From the NCBI GenBank assembly GCA_016081115.2, contig CM071928.1:55063950-55127949 (forward strand): DNA of 64,000 bases. Reading direction: 5' to 3'. This stretch comes from Rehmannia glutinosa (Eukaryota > Streptophyta > Magnoliopsida > Lamiales > Orobanchaceae). The stretch's first letter is position 1. Every line of letters begins with the position of its first letter. This document shows, piece after piece, positions 1 to 12,200 of this stretch. Position numbers and translations under genes: made by a program. The notes under the pieces were generated by a model. The model had not been told where the DNA came from. It did not search any database and saw only the letters and a list, made by a program, of their open reading frames with translations.

Positions 1-1290
1 TAGAGCAGGTTTGCTACTTCAAGGCCCTGTTTCCAAAAATGTTGGTCTGGAGTGCGGACACGTCCAAATTTCAGCAGAGAATGAAAGAATATATGGTCAG
101 AATGGAAACCGCGCATAAGTCGGACATGGAGTTGCTTAAGCTGCACCACCAGAGCGAGATCGCACGCCTAGAAGACAACATGAACCAGAAGTTCAGTCTC
201 CTAATAGCAGAGATGAAGTTGGTGGCAGCTGAGTCGAAGGCTACCCGGTCAGAATTCCAAACAGCCCACTCCACAGCATATATCAAGCAAAATTCAACTA
301 TCAGCCGATTGGATTTCCTTCTGAGCGGTTTGTTCCCTGGACTAACCTTTCCATTTGGTGATGATGCCAAAAAGGGGGAAGATGAAGCCTTAAAGGGACT
401 GAAGGTAGAGAGGATGAGTGATAAGGAGGCGAAGAGAGGTGACACAGCTAAGGGGGAAGGAAGTTCGAAAAATCTTCCTTTGAAACTCATGTATGCTGAA
501 ACCCCACAGCAAGGTGATGTTACTGCTTCGATTCTTAGCAAGTTACCGAGAGACTGTCAGTTGAACAGAAAGCTGAGATGGCTATGAAAGAATCAAAAAG
601 GCCATTGAAGCTGCATTCGAGAAGGCAGCTGAGAAGCAATCAACGCGTGTTCAAGAGATCAGAAAACAGTATGGTGTTCGTCCAGCTGGAAAGGATTATG
701 CAACAATAAAGCCCCCAAGAGAATTTGCTATGCCCAATGCTGGATCTGAGCCCAGATCTCTACAGGAATTTCAAACTCTAGAAGCAGAAGGCTACTTTAA
801 AGATATGACTCTACCTCAAGAATGGGATTTGTATTGGGAGAAGGGAACTGAGTCGTGCCAGTCGACTGATAAGCAGTTACTCGGCTGGAAAGTCAAAAGC
901 TCCAGTACAATATACTCCCAGAGGAAGGGAAGCTGGGTCAACAAGGGGCAAACATGATGGCAGTGGGAGAAGCAGTCAACCACGGCCAAGACCAGAAGAT
1001 GTTAAGTATGTGGATCCACATAAAAGGGTCTCATATGCTGGGCTGGATTCGATCACCTTGCTAACATGGAAGTTACACGCAAGGTTGCTGAAGCTAAGAA
1101 GAGGCAAGAAGAAGAGAATGAAAGGGCGAATCATGAATGGGAAGAGAGGCAGCGAAGGGATGACCCTGCTGCAAAGCGAGCCTATGAGAAAAAAAAAAAG
1201 GAGGAAGAAGAAAGGAAGAGGAGAAGACCTGAGGATGATAGGAAGAGAGCTGATAAAGAAGAGAGAAGAAGGAAGCAACCAAGGCATTGA
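1..1290 (+). pseudogene. env-like ORF, 3' part, of the upstream Sirevirus-type element
   Basis: An open frame from 39 to 587 encodes a helical, charged protein with heptad-like stretches (residues about 10-60). The frame then shifts; a second frame covers about 580-957 and a third about 1066-1290. The last segment is an extreme Lys/Glu/Arg run (positions 1095-1287) typical of a coiled coil, followed by a TGA at 1288. The 772-1290 part recurs at 12352-12873 in the downstream element, which ties it to the env-like ORF that follows pol. Positions 1-771 have no counterpart downstream, so this copy keeps a segment the other one lost. The role of env-like proteins in Sireviruses is unproven. Whether the frameshifts are genuine is uncertain. 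Confidence 0.75.
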
Positions 1291-1584
1291 AGACAGCTGT
1301 GAACCCCTTCATGTACTTTACTTTGATGTAAATACATAGCTGTAAGTTTTCTGTAATAGCTCTGAGAATTTCCTTCTAATATTCATTCTCTCTGTAACTT
1401 AACTTAGATACATGTTGAAAAGTTGTATTTGTATATAGCTCTGTTACTGGTTGTAAACAGCTTTGTAAAGGACAAGAATGTTATGATCAATAAAATTGAT
1501 TATTCAAAAGCATACATTCTTTGTTATTGCACTGCTTGTATTTGATGTTTACTTATTTTTTTTGTTTTAAGTTTTGGCATCATC

Positions 1585-1597
1585 AAAAAGGGGGAAA
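1585..1597 (+). other. Polypurine tract of the upstream element
   Basis: Purine run AAAAAGGGGGAAA ends one base before the LTR start. It primes plus-strand DNA synthesis in LTR retrotransposons. The same run precedes the last LTR at 13169-13181. Confidence 0.85.
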
Positions 1598-1598
1598 T

Positions 1599-3142
1599 TG
1601 TTAGGAAATGTATTAGTTAGATTTTGATAATACCATGTAAAATTTAGATTAGGAAGTTGGCACCCCATTTTCCTTGTAATTCGCATTGTAATAGATATGA
1701 CTGGAAGAGCTGAGTGAAGTCACCTAAGTCTAGATTACAAGAAGTCAACTGCAGACTGTGAAGAAGACTCTTATGTATGTCAGCTGAGTATGTCCATGAA
1801 GGAAGTCAAATACTCGACTAAAGGAGAAGTCAGCTGAGGGACAGATGTGAGAAGTGTCAGTCAAGTCAACTTAAAGAGCCAAGTCTAATAGTTGAAGTGA
1901 TAATTGAGTCAATCTTATGATTGGAGCTGACTCAAGTCACCAGGGGTAAAGGCAGCAGTCAAGTCAAGACGACTAACATTGATCTGTTGGAAAGAAGTTA
2001 AAAATATTACTCGATATAGTAATATGTCTAAGTCGCCAGTCTTAAAGTGTTTGGCCCGAATGATGCAAAAGTAATAAGCCAATGAGAAACACCGCAACTT
2101 GTGTTAGAACTTGTAAAGCTGTGAAGACATTTAATACGAGGAAGGGTCAACATCACAAGTGCTGTAGACCAAGAAAAGACAAGCCAACGAACAAGAAATG
2201 TCATTTGAAATTGGCCTATCTCTTCAACGGGCAAATTTCAAATGAGCACTATAAAGGCTGAGGAAGCATTTAAGAAAAGGTTACGAATGACACAGATCTT
2301 TTAAGCAATATTCAAGCAATTAACCTGAAATATTCTCAAAGCTTATCAAGATATTCCTCAAGCCTAAAACTCGAAGAAACTCAATCCAACACAAGCTGTG
2401 AAGGAGAGACAACTTCAACCAGTTGAAGAGGAAACAATTTGAAGATCAAAAAGGGGTCTACTTTCCAAGTTGAAGGATTGTAGAAAGGTTCAAGGTCAAA
2501 CCAAGTTTCAAGTTTGTTGGAGGGTGCGTGAACAAATCCAAGGACTTAAAAGTGAGTCAAGTAGCAAATCACCGCCTCGTGAAGAAGAAGGCCGAGTCAC
2601 GGGAGAAGCGGTGTGTGTGACCAAGGTTGTCTCTAGACTGCTCACTGCTTTATAACTTGATCTGTTACTTAGTGGATTCCTCCAGGAGTTGGAGAAGGAT
2701 GGATTAGAGGAATTATCCCATCCTTGAACCACTATAAAAATTACTTATGCCAATTTATTTTCATCACTTACATTCCTGCATTTACTTTTATATCTGTTGT
2801 TAGTTAAATCTGCTATCCAACTGATAATTAACCAGTGCTAAAACAAGTGTTAAAAAAAGTAAAAATCTATTAAAAGGGTGTTAAGTCTTCCATTGATAAA
2901 AACCAAATCAACTAAAGTTAAGTATTAGCTTAAGCGGCTTAGTTATACTATCAACAACTCTATCGAAATGCGAGAGTGGGTAACTTAGCCGAATATAGCC
3001 AACTTAGTTGTCCCCCAAGGACAAAGCTGATTTGAGTCAACTCTGTTGAAAAATCTTAAAAAGACTAAAATTGAAAATTTGGTAAAGTTTATTCAACTCC
3101 CTCCCTCTTCTAAACCTTACACCATACCCCTTGAGACCTACA
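1599..3142 (+). repeat. Shared (middle) LTR of the Ty1/copia tandem
   Basis: It begins TGTTAGG directly after the polypurine tract and ends CCTACA two bases before the primer site; the TG...CA ends are canonical. It aligns end to end with 13183-14717. It is both the 3' LTR of the upstream partial element and the 5' LTR of the downstream one. Differences from the 3' LTR concentrate at CAG/CTG and CG sites. Confidence 0.92.
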
Positions 3143-3144
3143 AG

Positions 3145-3156
3145 TGGTATCAGAGC
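3145..3156 (+). other. Primer binding site, initiator tRNA-Met
   Basis: TGGTATCAGAGC lies two bases after the LTR. This is the standard plant retroelement match to the 3' end of initiator tRNA-Met, where minus-strand synthesis starts. Confidence 0.93.
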
Positions 3157-3269
3157 GGTTGGTTCATTGAGCCTTCCGCACTGGTTACTGAACTTGATCT
3201 CATTCTCTTTCAAAGTTTTTAACACTTGTGTTTTTCAAAGTCTTTCATTTTTAAAGCAAAGTTATTATC

Positions 3270-5527
3270 ATGGAAGCAAATCTAACTCGTATTCCAATGT
3301 TCACTTTGTGGAAGAGTTTGATGACTGAAAATTCGCATGCGGAGCTCATCTATCCACTTTACACGATGAAATGTGGCTTGTGATAGAGGATGGGCCATTG
3401 CAAATATACAAAGTCAACACATCTTTGCAAGAGCAAGACCTACAAACCAAGGAGAAGTCATTGAGGTTAGACCAACTATGGTTGTAAAACCACGCACGTT
3501 GGACAAGGCGATGTTCAACAAAGTCAAATCATGCAAATATGCCAAAGATATCTGGGAAAAGTTAACCCTGATTTGTGAAAGATCAGAACAGATTAAAGAG
3601 AATAAATTAACTGTTGCTGTTAAAAAATTTGAAAATTTTAAAATGCTTGCCGGTGAAACTCTGGATCAGCTGGATGCCAAATTTACAGAGATAACAAATG
3701 AGCCTTCAGCTCTTGGGAAAGAGTACACTCAAAAGGAGATGTGCATGAAGATAATAAGAGCCCTCCCAGCTGAATGGGAAATGATGGTCATGGCTCTGAG
3801 ACATTCAATGGACCTCTCAAAAACTTCTAATCATGAGCTATTCTCGGACCTCAAAGCTTATGAGTTTGAGCCGAAGAAAGAAAGAGCAAGAGGAAACAGA
3901 TTGTACCAAAGACATCCGCATTGTTGGCCGTGATGGGAAGAAAGTGAGCCAAAAGAGACCATAGACTAGAAGGAGATTGCCCTTATCGTAAAGAGATTCA
4001 ACAAGTTTTTTAACATGAACTACAATATAAACAAGAGTGAAACCTCCAGAAGACATTCAGCACCCTCCAAGGCAAGGGAGGACAGGCCGCCCAAGAGAGC
4101 TGAGCATCGAGAGTGACTATCGAGAGTCGAGGACCGACAAGAGCCGATCGTAGAGCTGAAAACCCGTGTGGAATTGCAAACAAGCAGGACATTTTTCTGT
4201 TGATTGTTCCTATCCACCAGTCAACAAATATAGAAATGAGGATGAAAGAAGAGTCTTTAGGGCAAGAAGACAAGAAAAGAAAAAGTCATGTTGGATCTTG
4301 GCTAACTGAACCACCAAGTGCAAAGAAGTAGCAGACTCAGATAGTAGTGAAGCGGACTACTCAGGTGACACAGAGGAAGAGGCTTTGATCTGCCTCATGG
4401 CCAAAGAAAAAGATCAAGAAGATGAGGTATACTCCAACTCATCTCATTCTGATTCAAGTGATAGTGACTATGATACACACACTTCATCACCCACAGATCT
4501 TTACGATTCATTAGGCAAAATGATGAAAGATTTTGAGCACATTAAAACCTCTCACACACTTCTAAATGATGAAAACAAACAAAATTAAGAGCCAAAACTC
4601 ATCACGACAAAACAAAAGTGAGTACTCCGAGTCACATAGTTGATGAGAACACTAAGTCGAAAGTCAAAAATGCCAAGATCATAGCGAGAGTTAGTCTACG
4701 AAAAAGAGGGAAAAAGATCTTAAAAATGTGATTGCCTCATTTACAAAATCATCCAAATCATTGGATGAACTTATTATGAGTCAAAAAGAATGTGGAGACA
4801 AGACAGGCATAGGATTTAATTCCTTTGTGCATAGTCAAACATAGTCAAACTCCAAGAGTGATTTTGGAAAAAGGATCTTCAAGCAATGAAGGGATCCAAA
4901 AACCCAAAACACCAAATGATGCACCCACATTCACACCAAAGCGTAATCACAATCATACTAGCCTTGGTTATAAAGGGAAAGGAAAGAAGCCGAGAGAGTA
5001 TGTTGAAAGGACAACTGAGAAGAAATTGAGACTGGTCCCTCGACAGACTCTAATAGAAAATACTCTGTAAGAGCCAAACAGAGCTACCAAAAGCCCGAGA
5101 AATTTCATCAAAGAAATACATATGATGGGAATGGTAGAAACTATCCAAACCAAGCTGATTGGAATAAGTGTGAAATATCAGCAAAGACCTATGGGATACA
5201 AGCCAAAATGGCAAAGACCTCAACCTCAGCGAAGGTCATTCCCAAGGCAAAAGAGCTATTATCAGCACACATATGCACCCAAGCACTAGACTCAAAGACT
5301 TCATAACTATCCTAAGAAAGCAATTGCTAAAACACACACAGGCATACAGACAAAAGAGACAGTTGTATGATCCTAAAAACCCCAAGCAATTTGCTAATGT
5401 GCATTATGATTATGGTACTGATAGATGGCAACCTCTAAGAGTCAGATCATCTGGCTATAGGTTGGTTGGAACATCTTATAGAACTAACCCTTCAGGACCC
5501 AGGCAAGTATGGGTACCTAAAAACTGA
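3270..5527 (+). pseudogene. gag: Ty1/copia gag, frameshifted
   Basis: The likely ATG is at 3270. The frame breaks within the first 100 bases and resumes at 3373-3933 as a 186-residue open stretch with the UBN2/retrotransposon gag character (helical, with the motif 'KIIRALP' followed by 'WEMMVMAL'). A CCHC zinc-knuckle-like sequence lies at about 4166-4211 in another frame ('CKQAGHFSVDC'), with a frame break exactly at its first Cys. An acidic Ser/Asp-rich stretch follows (4385-4588). The region ends at about 5527 with 'RQVWVPKN', which in this family directly precedes the protease. Gag forms the virus-like particle and binds the RNA. Several stops are present, so as assembled it is not functional. 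Confidence 0.85.
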
Positions 5528-5900
5528 TTTCCTTGATTGCAGGTTCAAGGAACATCTGAGTGCCAAGGAACCTAGTACATGGATAGTGGTTGTTCCAGAC
5601 ATATGATAGGGAATAAAATGAAATCTGTCAAGATTCAAAGAGATTAGAGGTGCTAAAGTTATATTTGGAGGAAATGAAGTTCCAGGGGAGATCAAAGGCA
5701 CAGGATCCATCAAGAAAAATAGATTGGAGATCACAGATGTTGCTTATGTTGAAGGCCTCAACTTCAACCTGTTAAGCATCAGCCAACTCTGTGACAAAGG
5801 CTACAATGTAGGATTCAACATGGGAATATACCAGATCAAAGATGCTGAATCAAGTGAAATTATGCTGTAAGGTACAAGGCAAAAGAATATGTATGTGGTA
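5528..5900 (+). pseudogene. Ty1/copia aspartic protease, frameshifted
   Basis: One frame at about 5577 reads 'MDSGCSRHM', the typical copia protease active site with the catalytic Asp in D-S-G. Downstream, another frame reads a conserved region ending 'LLSISQLCDKGYNV' (about 5768-5812), common in this family. The protease would cut the Gag-Pol precursor. Frame changes separate the two pieces. Confidence 0.8.
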
Positions 5901-6770
5901 GATTTGTCTACTGCCACACAAAGCACATGTCTCATGCTAGCAAGAGTAGAATCCATTGGATGTGGCATAAGAAGTCGAGTCATTTGAACTTAAAGATAAT
6001 CAACAAGCTTGCAAGGAGTCATCTTGTGGAAGGATTGCCGACTTTCGATATATAAGAAAGAAAGTATATATGATGCATGCCAGATGGGAAAGCAAATCAA
6101 ATCATCATTCAAGGATAAGCCAATTCCTTCTTCAACCAGGATATTACATCTGTTGCATATGGATTTATTTGGTCCAGTTGAGCCAGCTAGCATCAGTGGA
6201 AAGAAATTCATCTTAGTGGTGGTGGATGACTATTCAAGATATACATGGACAATTTCATGTGTAAAAAGAAGGAAACACTGCAGAAGTTACCTCAGCTGAT
6301 GAGAAGAGTTCAAAATGAAAAGAGTCAAACCATTATAAAGATAAGATCTCGACGGGGAACCGAGTTTGTCAATGGGATAATAACTCGGTATTGTGTTGAA
6401 AATGGTATTGCTCGTGAGTTATCGCACTCCACAAAGAGAATAGAGTAGTTGAAAGAAGAAACAGAACTCTCAAGGAAGTTGCAAGGACAATGTTAGCTGT
6501 CGATTACCTAAGAGATTTTGGGTCTGAATCCACAAATACAAAGATGTTATACTCGAATAGATGCATGATAAATAGGCAATTGACCAAGACTCCCTATGAG
6601 ATTTGGACAGGAGGAAGCCAAATGTTGGATATTTCAAGATATTTGGATGTAAATGCTTCATCCACAACAATGGCAAGGATAATTTGAAGGCTTTTGATGC
6701 TAAAGTCGATGAAGGTATCTTTTTAGGATACTTAGCTGAGTAAAGCCTATAGAGTCTTGAACAAGAGGAC
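5901..6770 (+). pseudogene. Ty1/copia integrase, frameshifted
   Basis: The GAG-pre-integrase / HHCC zinc region lies at about 5960-6090, with the histidines in 'WHKKSSHLN'. The CxxC half reads 'YDACQMGK', so the first Cys is a Tyr (TAT), consistent with a G-to-A change. The rve catalytic core follows at about 6150-6450 with 'MDLFGP' (first Asp) and 'VVVDDYSRYTW' (second Asp). The region with the catalytic Glu (about 6445-6470) is in another frame after an in-frame TAG. Integrase inserts the cDNA copy into the genome. The loss of a zinc ligand would impair function if real. Confidence 0.83.
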
Positions 6771-7214
6771 TATGGTCACGAGAAGAGTCTATCCATGTGG
6801 TTTTTGATGAACCTAATGTGAATGGAGAAGACATTGATGAGTTAGGCGATAAAGGCCAATCACCAACTATGCAAAAGAGTCCTTATGTAGAAGCGGATGT
6901 GAGAGCACTCAACCCCGATGATGGTGAGATAGTCAAATCTCAAAGACAAATTTGGAAGGTCTACAATGAAGATGAAGATGAAGAAGTCAAAAAGACAACT
7001 TAGTCAGCGAGACGACCGAATCCAATGAGACTTACTCCAACCTAATGTGAGATGGCTGAGAGACCATCCACCTGAGTTAATCATTGGAGATGTTAGATAT
7101 GGCATAAGAACCAGATCCAGAGCACAACATGAAGCTATGTTCACTTGTTTTATTTCCCAAATAGAGCCTAAAGATGTGTCTCAAGAACTGGAAGACTCAC
7201 ATTAGATTCGGGCC

Positions 7215-8063
7215 ATGCAAGAAGAGCTGAATCAGTTTGAAAGGAACAAAGTATGGGAATTGGTTCAAAGGCCAACCCACCAAAATGTTATTAGTACTAA
7301 ATGGGTTTTTAGAAACAAGATGAATGAGGAAGGATCTGTTGTGAGAAACAAAGCGAGATTAGTAGCCAAAGGGTATTTCCAAGAAGAATGTATATATTTT
7401 GATGAAACCTTTGCTCCTGTTGCCAAATTGGAAGCAATAAGGATGTTTCTTGCTTATATTGCACATAAGAACTTCACTGTGTATCAAATGGATGTGAAGA
7501 GTGCATTTCTCAGTGGACAGCTAGAAGAAGAAGTCCATGTTGAACAACCTCCAGGTTTTGAGCAGAAAACTATTGGAGATAAAGTCTACAAGCTCAAGAA
7601 AGCACTGTATGGATTGAAACAAGCACCAAGAGCATGGTATGATACATTGTCTCAGTTTCTATTTTACAATAGATTCACCAAAGGCAAGGTTGACAGAAAA
7701 CTCGTCAGGATTCAAGATGGAGAGAGTATACTGCTTGTTCAAATATATGTGGATGACATCATTTTTGGTTCCATAAACAAAGAGCTGTGTGACAAGTTCT
7801 CAAACCTCATGCAAGGTAAATTTAAGATGAGCATGATAGGAGAGCTAATTTTCTTCTTAGGACTTCAAGTCAAGCAATTGAAGGATGGAACCTTCATAAG
7901 CCAAGCCAAGTACACCAGAGATTTAATGAAGAAATTTGGTATGGAAGAGAAATCATTAGTGAAGATTCCTATGAATACATCAGTCAAGATGGACATGGAT
8001 GCAGATGGCAAAGCTGTTGATAAACCAGATATAGAGCTGTCATTGGATCATTGCTCTATTTAA
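7215..8063 (+). pseudogene. Ty1/copia reverse transcriptase (RVT_2)
   Basis: This is the longest intact piece of the element: 282 residues starting in the conserved 'MQEELNQFERNKVWELV'. It contains 'TKWVFRNKMNEEG', 'ARLVAKGY', 'VYQMDVKSAFL' (first catalytic Asp), 'ALYGLKQAPRAWY' and 'YVDDIIFGS' near residue 178 (the catalytic DD pair), followed by 'FFLGLQVKQ'. All key RT motifs are present. The frame ends shortly before the RNase H region, which restarts in another frame. RT makes cDNA inside the particle. The domain is intact as a fragment, but the surrounding polyprotein is not continuous, hence pseudogene. Confidence 0.93.
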
Positions 8064-8691
8064 CAAAGCGGGTGCCGACATCACCTTTGCTGCAAGAGGT
8101 GTATGTGCTAGATTTTAATCTGCACCAAAAGAGAGTCACATGACTGCAGCTAAGAGAATCTTAAGGTATTTGAAGGGATGCCAGGAAGTCGGCTTATGGT
8201 ATCCAAAGGAGGGAGGATTCAAGCTGATAGGATACTCAGACTCAGACTATGTTGGATGTAGAGTTGACAGGAAGAGTACTTCTGGTACATGTCAAATAAT
8301 TGGAAACAGATTAGTTTCTTAGTTCAACAAAAAACAAAACTCAATAGCTACATCCACACCAAGCGAGTACATAGTCACTGGGCAAAATTTGTTGTGCCCA
8401 AGTCTTATGGATGAGACATCAGCTGAGAGATTATGATATTGAAGAAAAAGAGATTCCAATTATGTGTGATAACACTAGTGCCATTGCAATCACTCAGAAT
8501 CCAGTGTTGCATTCAAGAACAAAGCACATTGATGTTAGATATCATGTTATATGAGATCATGTTGAAAAGAAAGACATCACTTTGGAATACATCTTAACTG
8601 ATAAGCAGTTAGCTGACATATTAACAAAGCCATTATGTGAATCAAGGTTTGAAGAGCTCAAGAATGAGTTAGGGTTAATTGAGTTGAGTTA
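8064..8691 (+). pseudogene. Ty1/copia RNase H, interrupted
   Basis: Open from 8140 to 8322 with 'AAKRILRYLKG', 'YSDSDYVGC' and 'DRKSTSGTC', the standard copia RNase H start. A TAG interrupts at 8320-8322, where the family normally has a Trp codon. The following sequence reads on in the same and neighbouring frames with 'SEYI' (about 8367), 'CDNTSAIAI' (about 8466-8492), 'RTKHIDVRYH' (about 8518-8545) and 'LADILTKPL' (about 8610-8635). It ends with a TAG at about 8689. RNase H degrades the RNA strand of the hybrid. Confidence 0.85.
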
Positions 8692-9234
8692 GATTACTCA
8701 AAAGAATCAATCAGCAGAGATAAAAGAAGAGAGAATGAAAAATAGACAAGTTTCATATTTTAGCCAAGTGAAACAGCCTAGTCGGGAAGTAAGTTGTATC
8801 AAGTTAGCTGACAGCTGAGTGATGTTATGTGAAGAGAGAAGCAGAGCTAAGTCACTTTGGAAGAAAGCTGAATCATTTATGAGCTAAGTGACAAAAACAC
8901 AGTTGTTTTATTCGAGCGGGAATGTTTTTAAGGATGACTGTCAGTACAAAAGCTGCACAATAAACCATATGATTGGATATAAATGTTGTTGATTTAATGT
9001 GGGGAAATTAATGCAGTTTTGAAGAGTCAATCCTGACCGTTGATTTTGATCAAATTTTTCAAATTCCAAAAATCGTCCTTTCAAGTCCCTTATATACCAA
9101 AATTCATTTTCTCTCTTCTCACACAAACATACTCGTCTTCAGCAAGCAAGAAAGTTTTTTCTCTGCAAACCGTTCAAACCCCTATCTTTCAAGTTCAAGT
9201 TTTTCGTGTTTTTCTCCGATCAAACATTTTGAAA
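8692..9234 (+). promoter_or_regulatory. Pol to env-like spacer with putative internal promoter and leader
   Basis: About 540 bases without conserved coding separate pol from the env-like ORF. A TATA box (TATATA, 9091-9096) is followed by a pyrimidine- and CA-rich leader resembling a plant 5' UTR. The ATG at 9235 sits in a strong context (GAAAATGGCT). This suggests the env-like ORF has its own transcript rather than depending only on splicing. It is an inference from sequence composition. Confidence 0.5.
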
Positions 9235-12200
9235 ATGGCTGCTATTCACGATTTCGCTAAGCTATCCGAGAATATCCACTCTGGTGAGTCTGTGGATTTT
9301 AAGGGCATGATCAAGCAGGGCGATGATGAGGCCCTGGTGAAGAAGATAGCTGAAAAGATTGAAAAGTCTGGTCTGAAGGACTTTCTTTTGATGGAGTTCA
9401 CGCATACGTATCTGGAGGAAGTGGCAATGTTTTACGTGAACGCCGAGGTGTATGACGATGAGATTTGCTCATCCGTCCATGGCAAGGCCATCAAGATAAC
9501 TGCAAAGGACCTTGCTTAGCATCAAGCTTTCCTCGTTTCTGTCGTCAAGGATTGAAGGACATCGTTGAGAAGGATGTCAACTTAGCTGCAGTTTGGAAGG
9601 ATGTTGCAAAGCCGGAGTATGCGTCTAAAGTTGTGTATACAGCTAAGAAAGATTTTCTGAAGGATGATTATCATAAGCTTATGGACATCGTGTCCAAATG
9701 CATAGATATGAAGTTTGGAAGCTTCAACCAGCTGTCACGAACAAAGCTGATGGTGATAGCTGCGATTATGCAAGACAAGAAGGTGAACTGGGCTGAGTTT
9801 GTCTTCAACCAAGTTTGCAGAACGTGATCAACAGGTCCTATAAGGAGGATGGGACCTCTGGTTGTTCACTGGGATATGTCATTGTCATTGGCCATTTGAT
9901 GGAGGTTAAGGGCATTGCAGCGCCATGGGAAGCCCTTCCATGCGAACAAGAGGATGTTCACGGCGAACCTCTCTGGAGCGCAGAAGAAAGCCCATGCGAG
10001 GAACGTGGATACAAGTGAGGGGGAATCAGCTGACCCAGCCGAAGACATAGCTGAGACCTCCACAGCTCTCTCCCCGAAGCCAATTTCCAACAAAAGTGCT
10101 GCGACAGCCAAACCTGCCCCTGCCCTGGCAACCAAATCAAAGAAAGCACCTGCCCCAGCAGCCAAACCCAAAGCACCTGCCCAAGCAGCCGATGCCCCTG
10201 CCCCCGCAGCTGAGACTGAGGAGGAACCCCAAATTCCTTCTCCAGTCGTGAAGAAGAAGAGGACTACCAAGTCTCGGAAGGCAATTGCATCAAAGAAGGA
10301 TGCTATTGAAACACAGGCATTCACTCTTGAAGAGCCTCAATATGTTGACAGAGATTCTACTGGTTCCCACTAAAAGGAGACGGTTTTTCAAGAAATCAGA
10401 ATTAGAAAAGACAGTCGAGTCCGGTAATTAGCTGGAGAAGACCATTGAGAATGTTGATGCTCAAGAGGATAAGTCTCAAGATAATATTGATGAGATGTCG
10501 AAGACTGCTGATGTCGATCAGCAGAGTGTTCAAGACCCAGCTGTGCGGGAGACTGCTGCGGAGACAGAAGGAGCTGAGACAGCCAAGACCTTGGAAGAAA
10601 AAGTTGTATCACCCCCCAGACTGATGCAGTTGAGTCTGAGGAGGAGCAAGCTCCATTAACCACCATTCCAGAGGCCGGAGAGGAAGACGATGATTATCTA
10701 ATTATGTACTCTCCAGTCTATCCAGACAGCCAGACGAGGTTAAGGAATTGGAGGAACTCGAAGCTTAATTACTCCAGGCAGCAGTTTACTCGCTCGGAGT
10801 TTATTGATGAAGAAGAGGAACTTCTTAGCTTCCTTGGAGATGTAACCACCCATCAAGCCCTGGATGAAGAGTTTTGCATGGATGCTCTTCGGGCCATTAA
10901 AGAGGATGAGAAGGAGAAAGCTAAAGCCTTGGAAAAATCCAAGATATGTTTGCACATGGGAACCAATGAACATCTCATGGAGTCCACTGACAGCAGCGAT
11001 GAAGAGATGGACCCTGCTGCTGTAGTCGAGAAGGTCGAGTTACAGTAGGACTTTAGCGAATCATGAGCCATGCACGAGCAAACCCTTCAAGAAGGTCCAG
11101 GAGAGTCCTCCAAAGTCTCTCCTTGATCGGACCCATTGGGAGTGACCCATGAGATTGCAACCGTCATTGCAGCGACCACGTCCCCCGTGCACTCTACTGA
11201 TAGCTCTCAGAGAAATGGCGATGAAGTTGGGAATGTGGGCACCCAAGCCAAGCCTAACCCTGAAGAAGGTGTTGAGACACCTGCCCCAACGGCTGACTAC
11301 TCAAAGGGATCTACAGTCGTGTCTTAGGAGCTTAGTAACCCCATCATCATGCACTCAACTGGTGCGCCATCTGAGGAGGAAACTCTCTCCACCACAGTAG
11401 GGTCGGAGGTTGCTATGGGAGACAACTCAAAGAAGTTTGGAGGCGAAGGCGAGCAAACCACTGAGAAGCAGAGTGAAATTAATGAAGGTCGGACAGTTGA
11501 GTCTGTCTCAGCTGAGATTTCCTCTAATATGCAGGCTGATGAAGCTGCTGTTGCAGCTAAGGCAAAGGATGGAGAGGCCACGGGAGTTGTTACTCTTGGC
11601 CATGAAAGTGCAATCCTAGGAGTTGAGACTCTGAAGGATGCCACTGTAGAAGACCCCAAGACAGCTGAGTCTGTCGAAGGGATTGTTGAAGGCCCTACAG
11701 CAGTTGAGACTGTTGGGGGTAATGAAGGCCTAAAGGAGGTTGAGACTTCCTTAGGTAAGGACAATGAACAACAGAACATTCCTCAAGTCGAAGGAGCTGA
11801 TGTAGAAGAGGAGATCAGCGCCCTTTGTGATTCCCAAGAACACATTGACACATCTTTTCTGGGATTCGGGGATTAAGCCTAGTCCACCCATCATGAAGAT
11901 TCTACGATGGATGAGGCTGAGGATGTTCTAAAATCTTGGAGCACTGTAAGCGACAAAACAACTCCCATGAGATTCAATTTTGATGATGAGCCATCACCCC
12001 AGGCCACATCAAACTTCGATGACGCTGATGAAATAGCAGAGGACTCAGTACCTCAAAAGGACAAACCTTCTGAGACCAAAGGTGTTGTTAAGATAGCTGA
12101 GGCTCAGTCAGCTGAGCAGATCCATTCAACTGCTCCAGCTGCAACAGAGTCACCGCGTAGGGCTACCACGATTGCGAAGCGATAACGACTCCTACTGGCT

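Noticed and set aside
1010..1339. 109-residue basic open frame overlapping the env-like tail
   Set aside because: It is an alternate frame of a purine-rich coiled-coil coding stretch and has no start context or conserved content of its own.
11324..11779. 151-residue minus-strand open frame, Ser/Pro/Val-rich
   Set aside because: It is the antisense shadow of the acidic region of the env-like ORF; low-complexity coding creates such frames.
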